From NCBI GenBank assembly GCA_028710485.1, contig JAQTTZ010000018.1, positions 1 through 49,196 of the forward strand: DNA of 49,196 nt, in the 5' to 3' direction. This document shows, piece by piece, positions 16,963 to 25,242 of this stretch. A program made the translations under genes and the position numbers. Each line of letters starts with the position of its first letter. The stretch's first letter is position 1. The notes under the pieces are model-generated. The model was not told the DNA's origin. It saw nothing but the letters and a program-made list of their open reading frames with translations, and did not search any database. The stretch is from Bacteriovorax sp. Lineage in GTDB: Bacteria; Bdellovibrionota; Bacteriovoracia; Bacteriovoracales; Bacteriovoracaceae.

Positions 16963-18591
16963 ATGATCAGTTTTAATAATGTTTCCAAAAACTACGGTGG
17001 ACAAATTATTTATGAGAATTCCTCATTTATCTTACGTCCTGGTGATAAGGCCGGTCTTGTTGGCCCAAATGGTGCTGGAAAAACCACTGTTTTTCGAGTT
17101 CTAATGAAAGAAGAAGGCTTCGATGGAGGCTCAATTACTGTTCCCGAAAAAATCCGGGTAGCCTATTTTTCCCAAAATATTGGTGAGATGAAAGGGCGGA
17201 CTGTTATTGAAGAAGTTATGAGCGGAAGTGCTAAAGCTTCGGAACTAGCAGTTGAAATCAGAAAAATTGAAAAAATGTTGGATGGAGAAATCCCATTATC
17301 AGACACGGAGATGGAAAAAGTTCTTTATAAACTAGGGGACTATCAGACAGATTTTGAAAAGCTTGGTGGATACGATCTTGATATTCGTGCCAAAGAAATC
17401 ATTACTGGCCTTGGGGTTATGCCTTACGATCACGACCGCGATGTCAGTCTTTTTTCGGGTGGATGGAGAATGAGAATTGCTTTGGCTAAAATTCTTATTC
17501 AAGTTCCCGATGTTATCTTGCTCGATGAACCTACCAACTATCTCGACCTCGAAAGTATTGTTTGGCTTGAAGAGTGGCTCAAAAGTTTTAAGGGCGCCGT
17601 ACTAATGACCAGCCATGATCGCGATTTTATGAACGGAATAGTTAATCGTATTATTGAAGTCAATAACAAAACTATCACAACCTATACAGGTGATTACGAT
17701 TATTACGAAAAAGAAAAAGAAATTAGAAAAGATCAGCAGCAAGCACAATTCGAACGACAGCAAGATATGCTTGCAAAGGAAGAAGAATTTATCGCAAAGT
17801 TTGCAGCTCGTGCCAGTCATGCAGCTCAAGTGCAATCGCGAGTAAAGAAATTAGATAAGATTGAGCGGGTAGAAATGCCACCTGAAGACATCGTGATGGA
17901 CTTTAGTTTTCCAGTACCTCCTCGTGGAAGCAATGATATCGTTGTCATGAAGGACTTGGGGAAAAATTGGAATCGAGATGACGGAGCTCTTCATAAAGTT
18001 TTCTCCGGATTGACGGCAACAGTTAACCGTCTTGATAAGATTGCTGTTGTTGGAGTTAACGGTGCAGGTAAATCAACTCTTTTAAAAGTTATTTGTGGTT
18101 TAACGGAAGCAAGTTCTGGAGAGTCGAGTTTAGGACCTAGTATTAACGCAGGTTACTTTTCTCAGTTTTCACTCGATTTACTAAATCCCGAAAATACGGT
18201 GTTGGAAGAAATCACACAGCGCCTGCCTCTCGCTTCAAATGGTTATATTAGAAACCTTCTTGCTGCTTTTTTATTCCGTGGTGATGATGTTGATAAAAAA
18301 ATTAAAATATTATCAGGTGGAGAAAAAAGTAGAGTTGTTCTTGCGACTTTAATGTCTAATAATAACAATCTTTTGATTCTCGATGAGCCTACTAACCATC
18401 TTGATTTAAAATCGAGAGAAGTTCTACTGAATGCCCTTAAAGAATTCGAAGGAACGGTTATGTACGTATCCCATGATCGACACTTTTTGCACGGGTTATC
18501 TAATCGTGTATTTGAAGTGGATAAAGGAGGCATCAGAGTGTTTGAAAGTAATTTTCAATATTATATCGATAAAAAGAAAGCTGAAATTTAG
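16963..18591 (+). CDS. ABC-F ATPase (YheS/Uup-like), both sites intact
   Basis: The 542-residue twin-ABC protein has no transmembrane segments. Domain 1 shows GPNGAGKTT, FSGGWRMRIALAK and LLDEPTNYLDLES; domain 2 shows GVNGAGKST, LSGGEKSRV and LILDEPTNHLDL, with H-loops SHDRDF and SHDRHF. The linker (about residues 240-300) is long, charged and helical (KEKEIRKDQQQAQFERQQDM...), as in ABC-F proteins that reach into the ribosomal P/E-site region. In contrast to the other ABC-F in the window, both ATP sites look competent. AAGG stands about 10 bases before the ATG. The next gene starts one base after its stop. Confidence 0.9.
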   Translation: MISFNNVSKNYGGQIIYENSSFILRPGDKAGLVGPNGAGKTTVFRVLMKEEGFDGGSITVPEKIRVAYFSQNIGEMKGRTVIEEVMSGSAKASELAVEIRKIEKMLDGEIPLSDTEMEKVLYKLGDYQTDFEKLGGYDLDIRAKEIITGLGVMPYDHDRDVSLFSGGWRMRIALAKILIQVPDVILLDEPTNYLDLESIVWLEEWLKSFKGAVLMTSHDRDFMNGIVNRIIEVNNKTITTYTGDYDYYEKEKEIRKDQQQAQFERQQDMLAKEEEFIAKFAARASHAAQVQSRVKKLDKIERVEMPPEDIVMDFSFPVPPRGSNDIVVMKDLGKNWNRDDGALHKVFSGLTATVNRLDKIAVVGVNGAGKSTLLKVICGLTEASSGESSLGPSINAGYFSQFSLDLLNPENTVLEEITQRLPLASNGYIRNLLAAFLFRGDDVDKKIKILSGGEKSRVVLATLMSNNNNLLILDEPTNHLDLKSREVLLNALKEFEGTVMYVSHDRHFLHGLSNRVFEVDKGGIRVFESNFQYYIDKKKAEI

Positions 18592-18592
18592 G

Positions 18593-19234
18593 ATGGATGA
18601 ACTTGTGAAAAAGAAAATAGATTTCTATTTTGATTTTCTGTCTCCTTACTCTTATGTTGCCTGGACTTGGGTTAGATCACAATCTTATGATTTTGAGTAC
18701 TATCCAATAAGTATTCCTAGTATCGTTTCTCATTATGAAACTAAAGGCCCCGCTCAAATTAAGCCGAAAAGAAATTATCTTTTCAAAGATCTTCTTCGCT
18801 ACACAAGTTTAAATCAAATTCCCTTTACCACTCCCAAGAATTTACCTTTTAATTCTCTCTATGCTTTAAGGCTCTCGCTTAAAACTGTCGCGGGAGGATT
18901 GCAAAAAGAGGTGATTGACGCCATTTTTCGCGCTGGCTGGGAAGAAGGATTAGATATCGGCAGCGACGACGTATTAAGAGAGATTTTAGAACATAAGAAT
19001 CTTCCAGTTGATGAACTCTTTTCTAAAATGGAAGATAAGGCCTCTCGCGTGCAATTAAAAAGCGCTATTGAAGATGCCTTAAAAAAAGAAGTTTTTGGAG
19101 TTCCAACATTTTTTGTAGACGAAGAAATGTTTTGGGGAAATGATTCTATAAAGTATTTAGAAATGTATCTGGCGGGTAACGATCCTCTTGATCATGACAA
19201 GTATAAATTATTTTTAAGCAAGCACCAGTTTTAA
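18593..19234 (+). CDS. DsbA-fold oxidoreductase, HCCA-isomerase/kappa-GST-like
   Basis: The 213-residue protein belongs to the DsbA-like thioredoxin-fold group that includes 2-hydroxychromene-2-carboxylate isomerase and kappa glutathione transferases. The N-terminus has the family [14 protein letters not shown] segment (first strand and Ser-containing active loop, no CxxC), then a helical insertion, and the C-terminal [18 protein letters not shown] (cis-Pro loop and last strand). I chose the ATG at 18593, one base after the ABC-F stop, because upstream in-frame sequence only duplicates coding of that gene. The family is glutathione-dependent; the substrate cannot be told from sequence. Confidence 0.85.
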   Translation: MDELVKKKIDFYFDFLSPYSYVAWTWVRSQSYDFEYYPISIPSIVSHYETKGPAQIKPKRNYLFKDLLRYTSLNQIPFTTPKNLPFNSLYALRLSLKTVAGGLQKEVIDAIFRAGWEEGLDIGSDDVLREILEHKNLPVDELFSKMEDKASRVQLKSAIEDALKKEVFGVPTFFVDEEMFWGNDSIKYLEMYLAGNDPLDHDKYKLFLSKHQF

Positions 19235-19251
19235 ACTTAAGAGGTAAAGCA

Positions 19252-19833
19252 ATGATTACATCGAAAAAACTTTCAGTTTCCTTTCTATCACTTATCCTAT
19301 CACTTATCATCAGCGGGACAGTTCTGGCCGCTAACCCAAAAATCGTTATTAAAACGAATATGGGAGAAATTGAAGCAGAATTATACGAAGACAAGGCGCC
19401 AATTAGTGTTAAAAATTTCATGGAATATGTTAAAAAAGGACAATACAAAGACACTATTTTTCACAGAGTAATTAATAATTTCATGATCCAGGGTGGTGGC
19501 TTTGATAAAAATCTTAAAGAAAAAAGCTCCGGTGCTCCGATCAAAAATGAAGCTGGTAACGGCTTAAAAAATGAAACGGGAACACTTGCCATGGCACGCA
19601 CAAGCGAAGTTGATAGTGCAACTGCCCAGTTTTTTATCAATATTGCAGACAACGGATTTCTTGATCACCGCGATAATTCTTCAGCTGGTTTTGGTTATGC
19701 TGTATTTGGAAAAGTCACTTCCGGGATGCCGGTTGTTAATAAAATCAAAGCTGTAAAAACTGGAACTCGCGGACCTCTTGAAGATGTTCCATTAGAATCA
19801 GTAGTAATTTTAGACATCATAAAAAAGAAATGA
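19252..19833 (+). CDS. ppiA: Secreted cyclophilin-type peptidyl-prolyl isomerase
   Basis: The 193-residue protein carries a signal peptide (lysines, then a long Leu/Ser/Ile core, cleavage likely after VLA at about residue 25) followed by a single cyclophilin domain. Family landmarks are [13 protein letters not shown] with the catalytic Arg, [17 protein letters not shown] and VFGKV. It should act in the periplasm as a proline isomerase and folding helper, like E. coli PpiA. GAGG lies 8 bases before the ATG. It is followed after 34 bases by a second, unrelated proline isomerase of the FKBP class, so two folding helpers are encoded together. Confidence 0.92.
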   Translation: MITSKKLSVSFLSLILSLIISGTVLAANPKIVIKTNMGEIEAELYEDKAPISVKNFMEYVKKGQYKDTIFHRVINNFMIQGGGFDKNLKEKSSGAPIKNEAGNGLKNETGTLAMARTSEVDSATAQFFINIADNGFLDHRDNSSAGFGYAVFGKVTSGMPVVNKIKAVKTGTRGPLEDVPLESVVILDIIKKK

Positions 19834-19867
19834 TAATAATTTGATTCAAACAGTTACGGAGTAAATA

Positions 19868-20350
19868 ATGCAAGTTGAAAAAAACAAAGTCGTCGGTATC
19901 GACTATAAACTAACTGATGGCTCTGGAAAATTGCTCGATTCTTCAAAGGACCATGGATTACTGTACTATATCCAAGGCACAGGAAGTTTGATTCCTGGTT
20001 TAGAATCTGCTCTTGAAGGAAAAAAAGCTGGCGACAGTCTTCAAGTAACAATTGCTGCAAAAGATGCTTACGGAGAAAGAAACGATGCTCTTTGTCAGAC
20101 TGTTCCTAAGGCCCAATTTGAATCAACTGAAGCTCTAGAAATCGGAATGCAATTTGAAGTTGAAACTGAACAAGGTGAACTTGTTGTTTCAGTTACAAAT
20201 ATCGAAGGAGACTCAGTAACTGTAGATGGGAACCACCCACTTGCAGGAATGGAACTTCACTTTGATGTGGACGTAAAAGAAGTTCGTGAGGCAACTCAAG
20301 AAGAACTTGCTCATGGCCACGTTCATGGTGAGCACGGACACCATCACTAA
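19868..20350 (+). CDS. slyD: SlyD-like FKBP peptidyl-prolyl isomerase
   Basis: The 160-residue cytosolic protein has a split FKBP domain with an inserted-in-flap (IF) chaperone domain (about residues 70-130; AYGERNDALCQTV... through VDGNHPLAGM), the layout of SlyD. The C-terminus is a short His-rich tail with seven histidines (GHVHGEHGHHH), a nickel/metal-binding feature of SlyD, although shorter than in E. coli. Landmarks are GTGSLIPGLESALEG and GDSLQVTI. GGAG precedes the ATG. It may help metal delivery or protein folding; which one cannot be said from sequence. Confidence 0.92.
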   Translation: MQVEKNKVVGIDYKLTDGSGKLLDSSKDHGLLYYIQGTGSLIPGLESALEGKKAGDSLQVTIAAKDAYGERNDALCQTVPKAQFESTEALEIGMQFEVETEQGELVVSVTNIEGDSVTVDGNHPLAGMELHFDVDVKEVREATQEELAHGHVHGEHGHHH

Positions 20351-20358
20351 GTATTAAA

Positions 20359-21345
20359 ATGATGAATTATCTAAAGACTTTTCTGCCCTATTTATTTGGG
20401 AATAAAAAAGGAAAGTCTTTAGATACTCCTCTTCCTGATCCTATTCCTTGGTCGGATCTCGGTTTTGAAGAAGTTTTAATGTTCCAGACTCTTCAAAATA
20501 CAATTAATCAATATGTTCATTCCATTGATTTAAAATCTTTATCTCGAAAAGATATTTTTCATCTTTTTAATTTTCTTGATTATCTCAATCGCGATTTAAA
20601 AAAACAATTAGTCCCTTTTTTCACAGAAGATTTAATTCTCTATTATCAATCGACAACTGCTGTTCCACTTAGAGCAAGGGAACTTCAAGAGCTATTGGAT
20701 TTTAAAAACCAAAAACTAACAGTGTTTGCTCTATTAAAGGCCGATCGCACCAAGCCTGGTGTCCTGCTGGTGCGAGCGCCTGATGGCCATTTTATGACAA
20801 ATGAGTCCCAGAACGTATGGTCCATTCCCATCTTAGGATTATCGAGAAGAGGGCTAGCATTTAATCATTCTAATGGCTGCACTCCAACGGGTGTTTATAG
20901 TCTTGATGCTGTCATGCCCTTGGCCGACAAGAATTTTGAGTTTGGTGAATTTAAAAGATTGATCGTTAATTTCATCAAGGCAAGCCCAGATGAAGTTGAG
21001 GCCAAGAAGCTACTGCCTAAAACTCATCATCAACTCAATTGGTGGAAACCTTCGGTGGTAGGACGCGAATTGGGCCGAAACCTGCTTCGGATCCATGGAA
21101 CGGGCCGACGAAATCTTAATCCTTTGACCACTTATTATCCATTCGTTCCCACTTCGGGATGCCTTGCTACTAATGAATCTGCTTTTTTCGGCCTTAAAAA
21201 AGCCCGAGATCAACGTCTTTTATTGGATACTTTGATGAGGGCCCTGAATATCCCCCCAATAGATGAAAATGAGTCTAAAATTCATGGTCTATTGTATGTC
21301 GTAGAGTTAGATGATAATTTAAGCGCGCTTAGCTTTTTGTCCTAA
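20359..21345 (+). CDS. YkuD/L,D-transpeptidase-like protein (variant active site)
   Basis: The 328-residue protein has no clear signal peptide. Its C-terminal half resembles the YkuD L,D-transpeptidase domain: RIHGTG (His246) followed 22 residues later by TSGC (Cys268). In typical enzymes the second motif is SHGC, so the histidine is replaced by Ser266 here. The nucleophile Cys268 is present. The N-terminal 130 residues are helical and unmatched. The start is ATG 20359 or the adjacent ATG 20362; the ribosome-binding site is weak. It could be an active peptidoglycan cross-linker or a divergent relative. It follows slyD by 8 bases. Confidence 0.6.
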   Translation: MMNYLKTFLPYLFGNKKGKSLDTPLPDPIPWSDLGFEEVLMFQTLQNTINQYVHSIDLKSLSRKDIFHLFNFLDYLNRDLKKQLVPFFTEDLILYYQSTTAVPLRARELQELLDFKNQKLTVFALLKADRTKPGVLLVRAPDGHFMTNESQNVWSIPILGLSRRGLAFNHSNGCTPTGVYSLDAVMPLADKNFEFGEFKRLIVNFIKASPDEVEAKKLLPKTHHQLNWWKPSVVGRELGRNLLRIHGTGRRNLNPLTTYYPFVPTSGCLATNESAFFGLKKARDQRLLLDTLMRALNIPPIDENESKIHGLLYVVELDDNLSALSFLS

Positions 21346-21399
21346 TTTACGTAAAATTTCTTAGGAAATTTACTTGGTAAGTTTTACTTGGGGATTAAT

Positions 21400-21852
21400 A
21401 TGTTTATCTCAACCAAAAAATTTATTGGCTTTCCTTGTGCTCATAGACAGTGGCGCGATACGGGTCATTGTAAATTTATTCATGGCTATTCCCGTGAGTT
21501 TACCTTTTGGTTTAAGGCCTTCGCTCTCGATGATAAATCTTGGGTTATGGATTTTGGCGGCTTCAAGGAATTTAAAATTTTTCTCGATGATACCTTTGAT
21601 CATAGCTGTCTAATCAATAGTGATGATCCGGAGCTTGACCTTTTCCACGATATGGATAAGAAAGGAATCATTAAACTTAGAATTTTAGATAATGTTGGCA
21701 TGGAGGGAACATCTCAGTTTCTCCATAAAAAAATGAATGAGTTTTTAACTCAAAAAACAAATGGTCGCGTATGGTGCTTTAGAGTTGAGACTAGAGAGAA
21801 TGAAAAAAATTCTGGTATCTATGAAGAAGATCACAAAGGTAATGCAGTATGA
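21400..21852 (+). CDS. 6-pyruvoyl-tetrahydropterin synthase/QueD family protein (HGY variant)
   Basis: The 150-residue protein has the T-fold family signature: CAH (His15), then CxxxHG (Cys24, His28) and a later DHxxLI (Asp67-His68). Canonical members read HGH, giving a third zinc histidine, but here the residue is Tyr30 (HGYS). Homologues with HGY exist as I recall, but what they make is unclear to me. GGGG at 21390-21393 supports the ATG at 21400; an in-frame TTG at 21388 is an alternative. Its end overlaps folE by 4 bases (ATGA), so the two are coupled: folE makes dihydroneopterin triphosphate, the substrate of this family. The pathway (queuosine or biopterin) is open. Confidence 0.8.
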   Translation: MFISTKKFIGFPCAHRQWRDTGHCKFIHGYSREFTFWFKAFALDDKSWVMDFGGFKEFKIFLDDTFDHSCLINSDDPELDLFHDMDKKGIIKLRILDNVGMEGTSQFLHKKMNEFLTQKTNGRVWCFRVETRENEKNSGIYEEDHKGNAV

Positions 21853-22514
21853 AAGATCCTACGATAGTTCCTCTAAGACATATGTTCGATAAAATTTCAC
21901 CAACTCCGATGTTGGAGAATGACCTCACTGATATTGAAAAAAAGAATATCATCGAAGAGCATTTTAAAATCATCATGGAAACATTGGGACTTGATCTCAC
22001 TGATGATTCACTTAAAGACACGCCCAAGCGTGTAGCTAAGATGTTCGTCGAAGAAATTTTCTACGGTCTTGATGAGAAAAAATTTCCTAAGATGACGGTT
22101 GTCGAAAATAAATTTAAATATGACCATCCCTTAATTGAAACTAATATCATCAGCAATTCTTGTTGTGAGCACCATTTTGTACCCATCCTCGGCAAATGCC
22201 ATGTGGCCTATAGGCCAGGAGAGAAAGTCATTGGGCTTTCAAAACTTAATCGCATTGTCGATTATTTTTCTCGCCGACCTCAAGTACAAGAGCGCCTGAC
22301 CATTCAAATTCACGAGGCCCTTTGCCATATTCTTGATACTCGAGATGTCGCGGTAGTTTTAGATGGAATGCATTCTTGCGTGAAAACTCGCGGGATTAAA
22401 GATGTTTCATCGATGACTCGGACTTCAAAACTAAGTGGAATCTTTGCAGAAGATTCAATGTTTAGACAAGAGTTTATGCAGGCAATTCCTCGTCCGAACG
22501 AAATCCATATTTAA
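21849..22514 (+). CDS. folE: GTP cyclohydrolase I (FolE)
   Basis: The 221-residue protein converts GTP to 7,8-dihydroneopterin triphosphate, the entry to folate, queuosine and biopterin. Family landmarks are DTPKRVAKM, CCEHHFVP with the zinc/active-site Cys and His, PGEKVIGLSKLNRIV, RRPQVQERLT and the second zinc cysteine in HSCVKTRG. All catalytic residues appear present. It overlaps the upstream PTPS/QueD-like gene by 4 bases, and an SDR reductase begins 46 bases after its stop. Confidence 0.95.
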   Translation: MKDPTIVPLRHMFDKISPTPMLENDLTDIEKKNIIEEHFKIIMETLGLDLTDDSLKDTPKRVAKMFVEEIFYGLDEKKFPKMTVVENKFKYDHPLIETNIISNSCCEHHFVPILGKCHVAYRPGEKVIGLSKLNRIVDYFSRRPQVQERLTIQIHEALCHILDTRDVAVVLDGMHSCVKTRGIKDVSSMTRTSKLSGIFAEDSMFRQEFMQAIPRPNEIHI

Positions 22515-22560
22515 TACCGCGCCGTTAACCATTCTTCCTTACCAATGATAGGAGTTCGTT

Positions 22561-23307
22561 ATGATTATCTTTATTACGGGGGCCACTTCTGGTTTCGGAT
22601 TCGCAATGGCCACACGTTTTTTAAATCACGGTCATCAGGTAATTGCCACAGGTAGAAGAGGAGAAAACTTAGCTGAATTAAAAATAAAATTTCCCAAAAA
22701 TCTTCACACCATTAAACTGGATATTCGAAACCGTGAGGAAGTAAAAAAAACAATTGCACATTTGCCAGAAGATTTTAAAAAGATTGATGTCTTGATCAAC
22801 AACGCGGGCCTTGCATTGGGAATCAATGCTGCTCAAAAAGCCTCTCTTGATGATTGGGAAGTGATGGTCGACACTAATATCAATGGAATTTTAAACTGCA
22901 CTCATTATATACTGCCGGGAATGGTCGAAAGAAATTTCGGGCATATTGTAAATCTTGGTTCAATCGCTGGAGAATTTCCTTATCCCGGCGGAAATGTTTA
23001 CGGAGCAACTAAAGCATTTGCTCACCAGTTTACTCTCAATTTAAAAGCTGATCTGTTAGGTACTAAAGTTCGCGTAACCAGCATTGAGCCTGGGATGTGT
23101 CAGACTGAATTTTCAGAAGTGCGCTTTAGAGGCGATAAAGAAAAAGCTGATTCAGTTTATAAAGGCATGACAGCACTCACTGCTGACGATATTGCCGAGA
23201 CAATTGATTGGGTTATTTCAAGACCTGCTCATATCAATATTAACGTGATTTCACTCATGCCCACACAGCAAGCTTTTGGAGCATTTACCACTTCTAGAAA
23301 TAATTAA
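22561..23307 (+). CDS. Short-chain dehydrogenase/reductase (YdfG-like or sepiapterin-reductase-like)
   Basis: The 248-residue classical SDR has the cofactor motif TGATSGFG (residues 6-13), NNAG (80-83) and the catalytic Ser134, Tyr147, Lys151 (SxxG... YGATK). Arg residues after beta-2 (TGRRGENL) suggest NADP(H) preference. The closest familiar family is YdfG, the 3-hydroxy-acid/allo-threonine dehydrogenase. Its location right after folE and a PTPS-like gene also allows a pteridine reductase or sepiapterin-reductase role. AGGAG lies 7 bases before the ATG. It overlaps the converging srkA gene by 4 bases. Confidence 0.85.
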   Translation: MIIFITGATSGFGFAMATRFLNHGHQVIATGRRGENLAELKIKFPKNLHTIKLDIRNREEVKKTIAHLPEDFKKIDVLINNAGLALGINAAQKASLDDWEVMVDTNINGILNCTHYILPGMVERNFGHIVNLGSIAGEFPYPGGNVYGATKAFAHQFTLNLKADLLGTKVRVTSIEPGMCQTEFSEVRFRGDKEKADSVYKGMTALTADDIAETIDWVISRPAHININVISLMPTQQAFGAFTTSRNN

Positions 23308-24317
23308 AGTTCTTGTAAGTAATAAATTTGATCGCGAAGGTCATTAATTTGGCCTTCCCAATAACTAGGGGACTCAAAGAAAGGAAATGCATTTTTAAAG
23401 GCCGGATCCTCAAATCTTTTAGCAATCCAAGCAGAGTAATTAATCATTCGAAGTGTTCTTAAAACTTCTGTTAAACGAACTTCTTCGAAATTAAAATCAC
23501 GCATAGTCGAATAAGCATCGAGCATATGGTTTCGTAAATTATCAACGTATTCGTCTCGCCCTGGAAGCATAAGCCACATGTCCTGAACTGCAGGACCCAT
23601 AACCATGTCATCAAAGTCGATGAGATGAAAAACATCTCCACGTTTTAAAATATTTCCCAGATGGCAGTCGCCGTGAATGCGTTGGAAATGAATATTATTA
23701 AAACTATTCTTAGTCAGGTCATAGATCCCTTCTAAAACACCCTTAAAACTCGCTTCAAGGTGACTGGGGATAATCTTCTGATCAAGTAAGAAGTCTAAAT
23801 TAGATTTTAAGTAAACGTCGGGTGTTAGCCTTAGACGATGAGGAGCTGTTCTCATATCGCCGACATTATGAAGGCGGGCAAGTAGTCTTCCTACTTGTTC
23901 AATTTCTTCGTTAGTGAATTCATCAGGAGCTCGTCCACCTTGTTTGTTGAACACTGTGTAATAAAGCTCAGGATCATTCAAGGTGAACAATGTCTGGCCA
24001 TCGAATTGAGGAAAAGCGATTGGAGCAATCACTGGAACTTCGTATTCGACTAGATCAGCGAGAAAGTCGTGCTCTTCTTGAATTTGTATTTTAGTCCATC
24101 TACCTGGCCGGTAGAATTTTATGATTTTAAAATGATCGCTCGGATTGTCTGAGTCCGATTCAATTTCCACTTCATAAACTCTATTTTCCATAGAGTTCAT
24201 CGTCATCACTCGGCCAGTGGTTTTAAAACCCAAATGGTCTAGCGTTTCGAGAACTAAATCGGGATTGAGTTCGTAGAAAAATTGAGTTTTTGAAGAGCCC
24301 CAAAGGTTCGAGCTCAT
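23304..24317 (-). CDS. srkA: SrkA/YihE-like stress response kinase
   Basis: The 337-residue protein has a choline-kinase/APH-like protein kinase fold. Landmarks are the Lys-containing FKIIKFYRPGRW motif, catalytic loop HGDCHLGNIL and metal-binding IDFDD. Length and order match SrkA (YihE) of E. coli, a Ser/Thr kinase implicated in envelope stress tolerance and in limiting programmed cell death. The ATG shares one base with the speD stop (TAATG-type overlap), so it is translated from the speD mRNA. The linkage to polyamine synthesis is not one I know from model organisms. Confidence 0.9.
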   Translation of the reverse strand: MSSNLWGSSKTQFFYELNPDLVLETLDHLGFKTTGRVMTMNSMENRVYEVEIESDSDNPSDHFKIIKFYRPGRWTKIQIQEEHDFLADLVEYEVPVIAPIAFPQFDGQTLFTLNDPELYYTVFNKQGGRAPDEFTNEEIEQVGRLLARLHNVGDMRTAPHRLRLTPDVYLKSNLDFLLDQKIIPSHLEASFKGVLEGIYDLTKNSFNNIHFQRIHGDCHLGNILKRGDVFHLIDFDDMVMGPAVQDMWLMLPGRDEYVDNLRNHMLDAYSTMRDFNFEEVRLTEVLRTLRMINYSAWIAKRFEDPAFKNAFPFFESPSYWEGQINDLRDQIYYLQEL

Positions 24318-25096
24318 TAATGGATCATGTTGTAGACTTCTTTCATCTCTTTTTTCAGAAGTTCCATTTTCATTGAAACATCCGGATGGTTTACATCATT
24401 TGGATTAAGAAGATAATTCTCAGGTCCCATTTCTTTAACCATCATTTTTGTCTGCCAGATATTATCTTGTGGCATATTGATGTCGGCCATATATAAAAAT
24501 TTGCTTTTAATTTCAGGTTTAATGAAATCCTGGATCGAGTTGAAGTGATGATCGTTGTAGATTTTTTTACCATTTTCAAGACGTGTATAACCGCGAACAA
24601 CGTAATCGACGTAAACAACATCGCATTCAAAAGCTTCAAATAAATAATTGATGGCGTTTAAAGGAATAATCTCTCCACAAGTAGCAATGTCGAAATCCAC
24701 TCTGAAAGAGCAAATTCCGTCTGGATCAGAAGCATCTGGATAAGTGTGGGCTGTAATATGTGATTTATCTAAATGAGCATTCACTTGAACTGAAGGAATT
24801 GGTTCACCGCCGCCTTTGATATCGCTCATGAGTACCATTGCAGAGGCCCCAACTGGATCATAGTCTTGAGCAGAGACTGCAAGAATATTGGCCTCAATGA
24901 TTTCGACGATTTTCTTTGAGATATCAATGATACGAGTCGCATTGTATTTATCATTAATAAAATTAACGTACTGACCTTTCTGCTCCTCATTTAGAGTGAT
25001 GCAAAAGTCATACATATTAAAACTTAAAACCTTTGTAAGATTATTAAATCCAGAGATCTTAATTTTATCATTCGGGCTGAGTTTTGATTCAAACAT
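24317..25096 (-). CDS. speD: S-adenosylmethionine decarboxylase proenzyme
   Basis: The 259-residue proenzyme matches the E. coli-type (long, class 1A) SpeD along its length: GFNNLTKVLSFNMYD near the N-terminus, QDYDPVGAS, and AHLDKSHITAHTYP with self-cleavage between Lys111 and Ser112, creating the pyruvoyl cofactor. It makes decarboxylated AdoMet, the aminopropyl donor for spermidine. AGGAA precedes the ATG. speE is transcribed divergently from the other side of a 146-base gap, so the two polyamine genes share a control region. Confidence 0.95.
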   Translation of the reverse strand: MFESKLSPNDKIKISGFNNLTKVLSFNMYDFCITLNEEQKGQYVNFINDKYNATRIIDISKKIVEIIEANILAVSAQDYDPVGASAMVLMSDIKGGGEPIPSVQVNAHLDKSHITAHTYPDASDPDGICSFRVDFDIATCGEIIPLNAINYLFEAFECDVVYVDYVVRGYTRLENGKKIYNDHHFNSIQDFIKPEIKSKFLYMADINMPQDNIWQTKMMVKEMGPENYLLNPNDVNHPDVSMKMELLKKEMKEVYNMIH

Positions 25097-25242
25097 TTGG
25101 GTCTTTCCTAAGTCATTACCATACTAAAATAATAAAATTTAAAAAGTCATTGCGTATTTAAATTTCAAGTTCTATCTATGTGTCATAAAACGAATAAGGT
25201 GACAAATTGTTTATTGGGCAATTTTGTAAAAATTGGAGAGTT

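Noticed and set aside
18431-18592. Longer start for the DsbA-like gene
   Set aside because: The upstream in-frame residues lie fully inside the ABC-F gene and do not resemble the family.
25097-25242. speD-speE promoter boxes
   Set aside because: No hexamer pair of convincing quality and spacing was found by eye on either strand, so none is reported.
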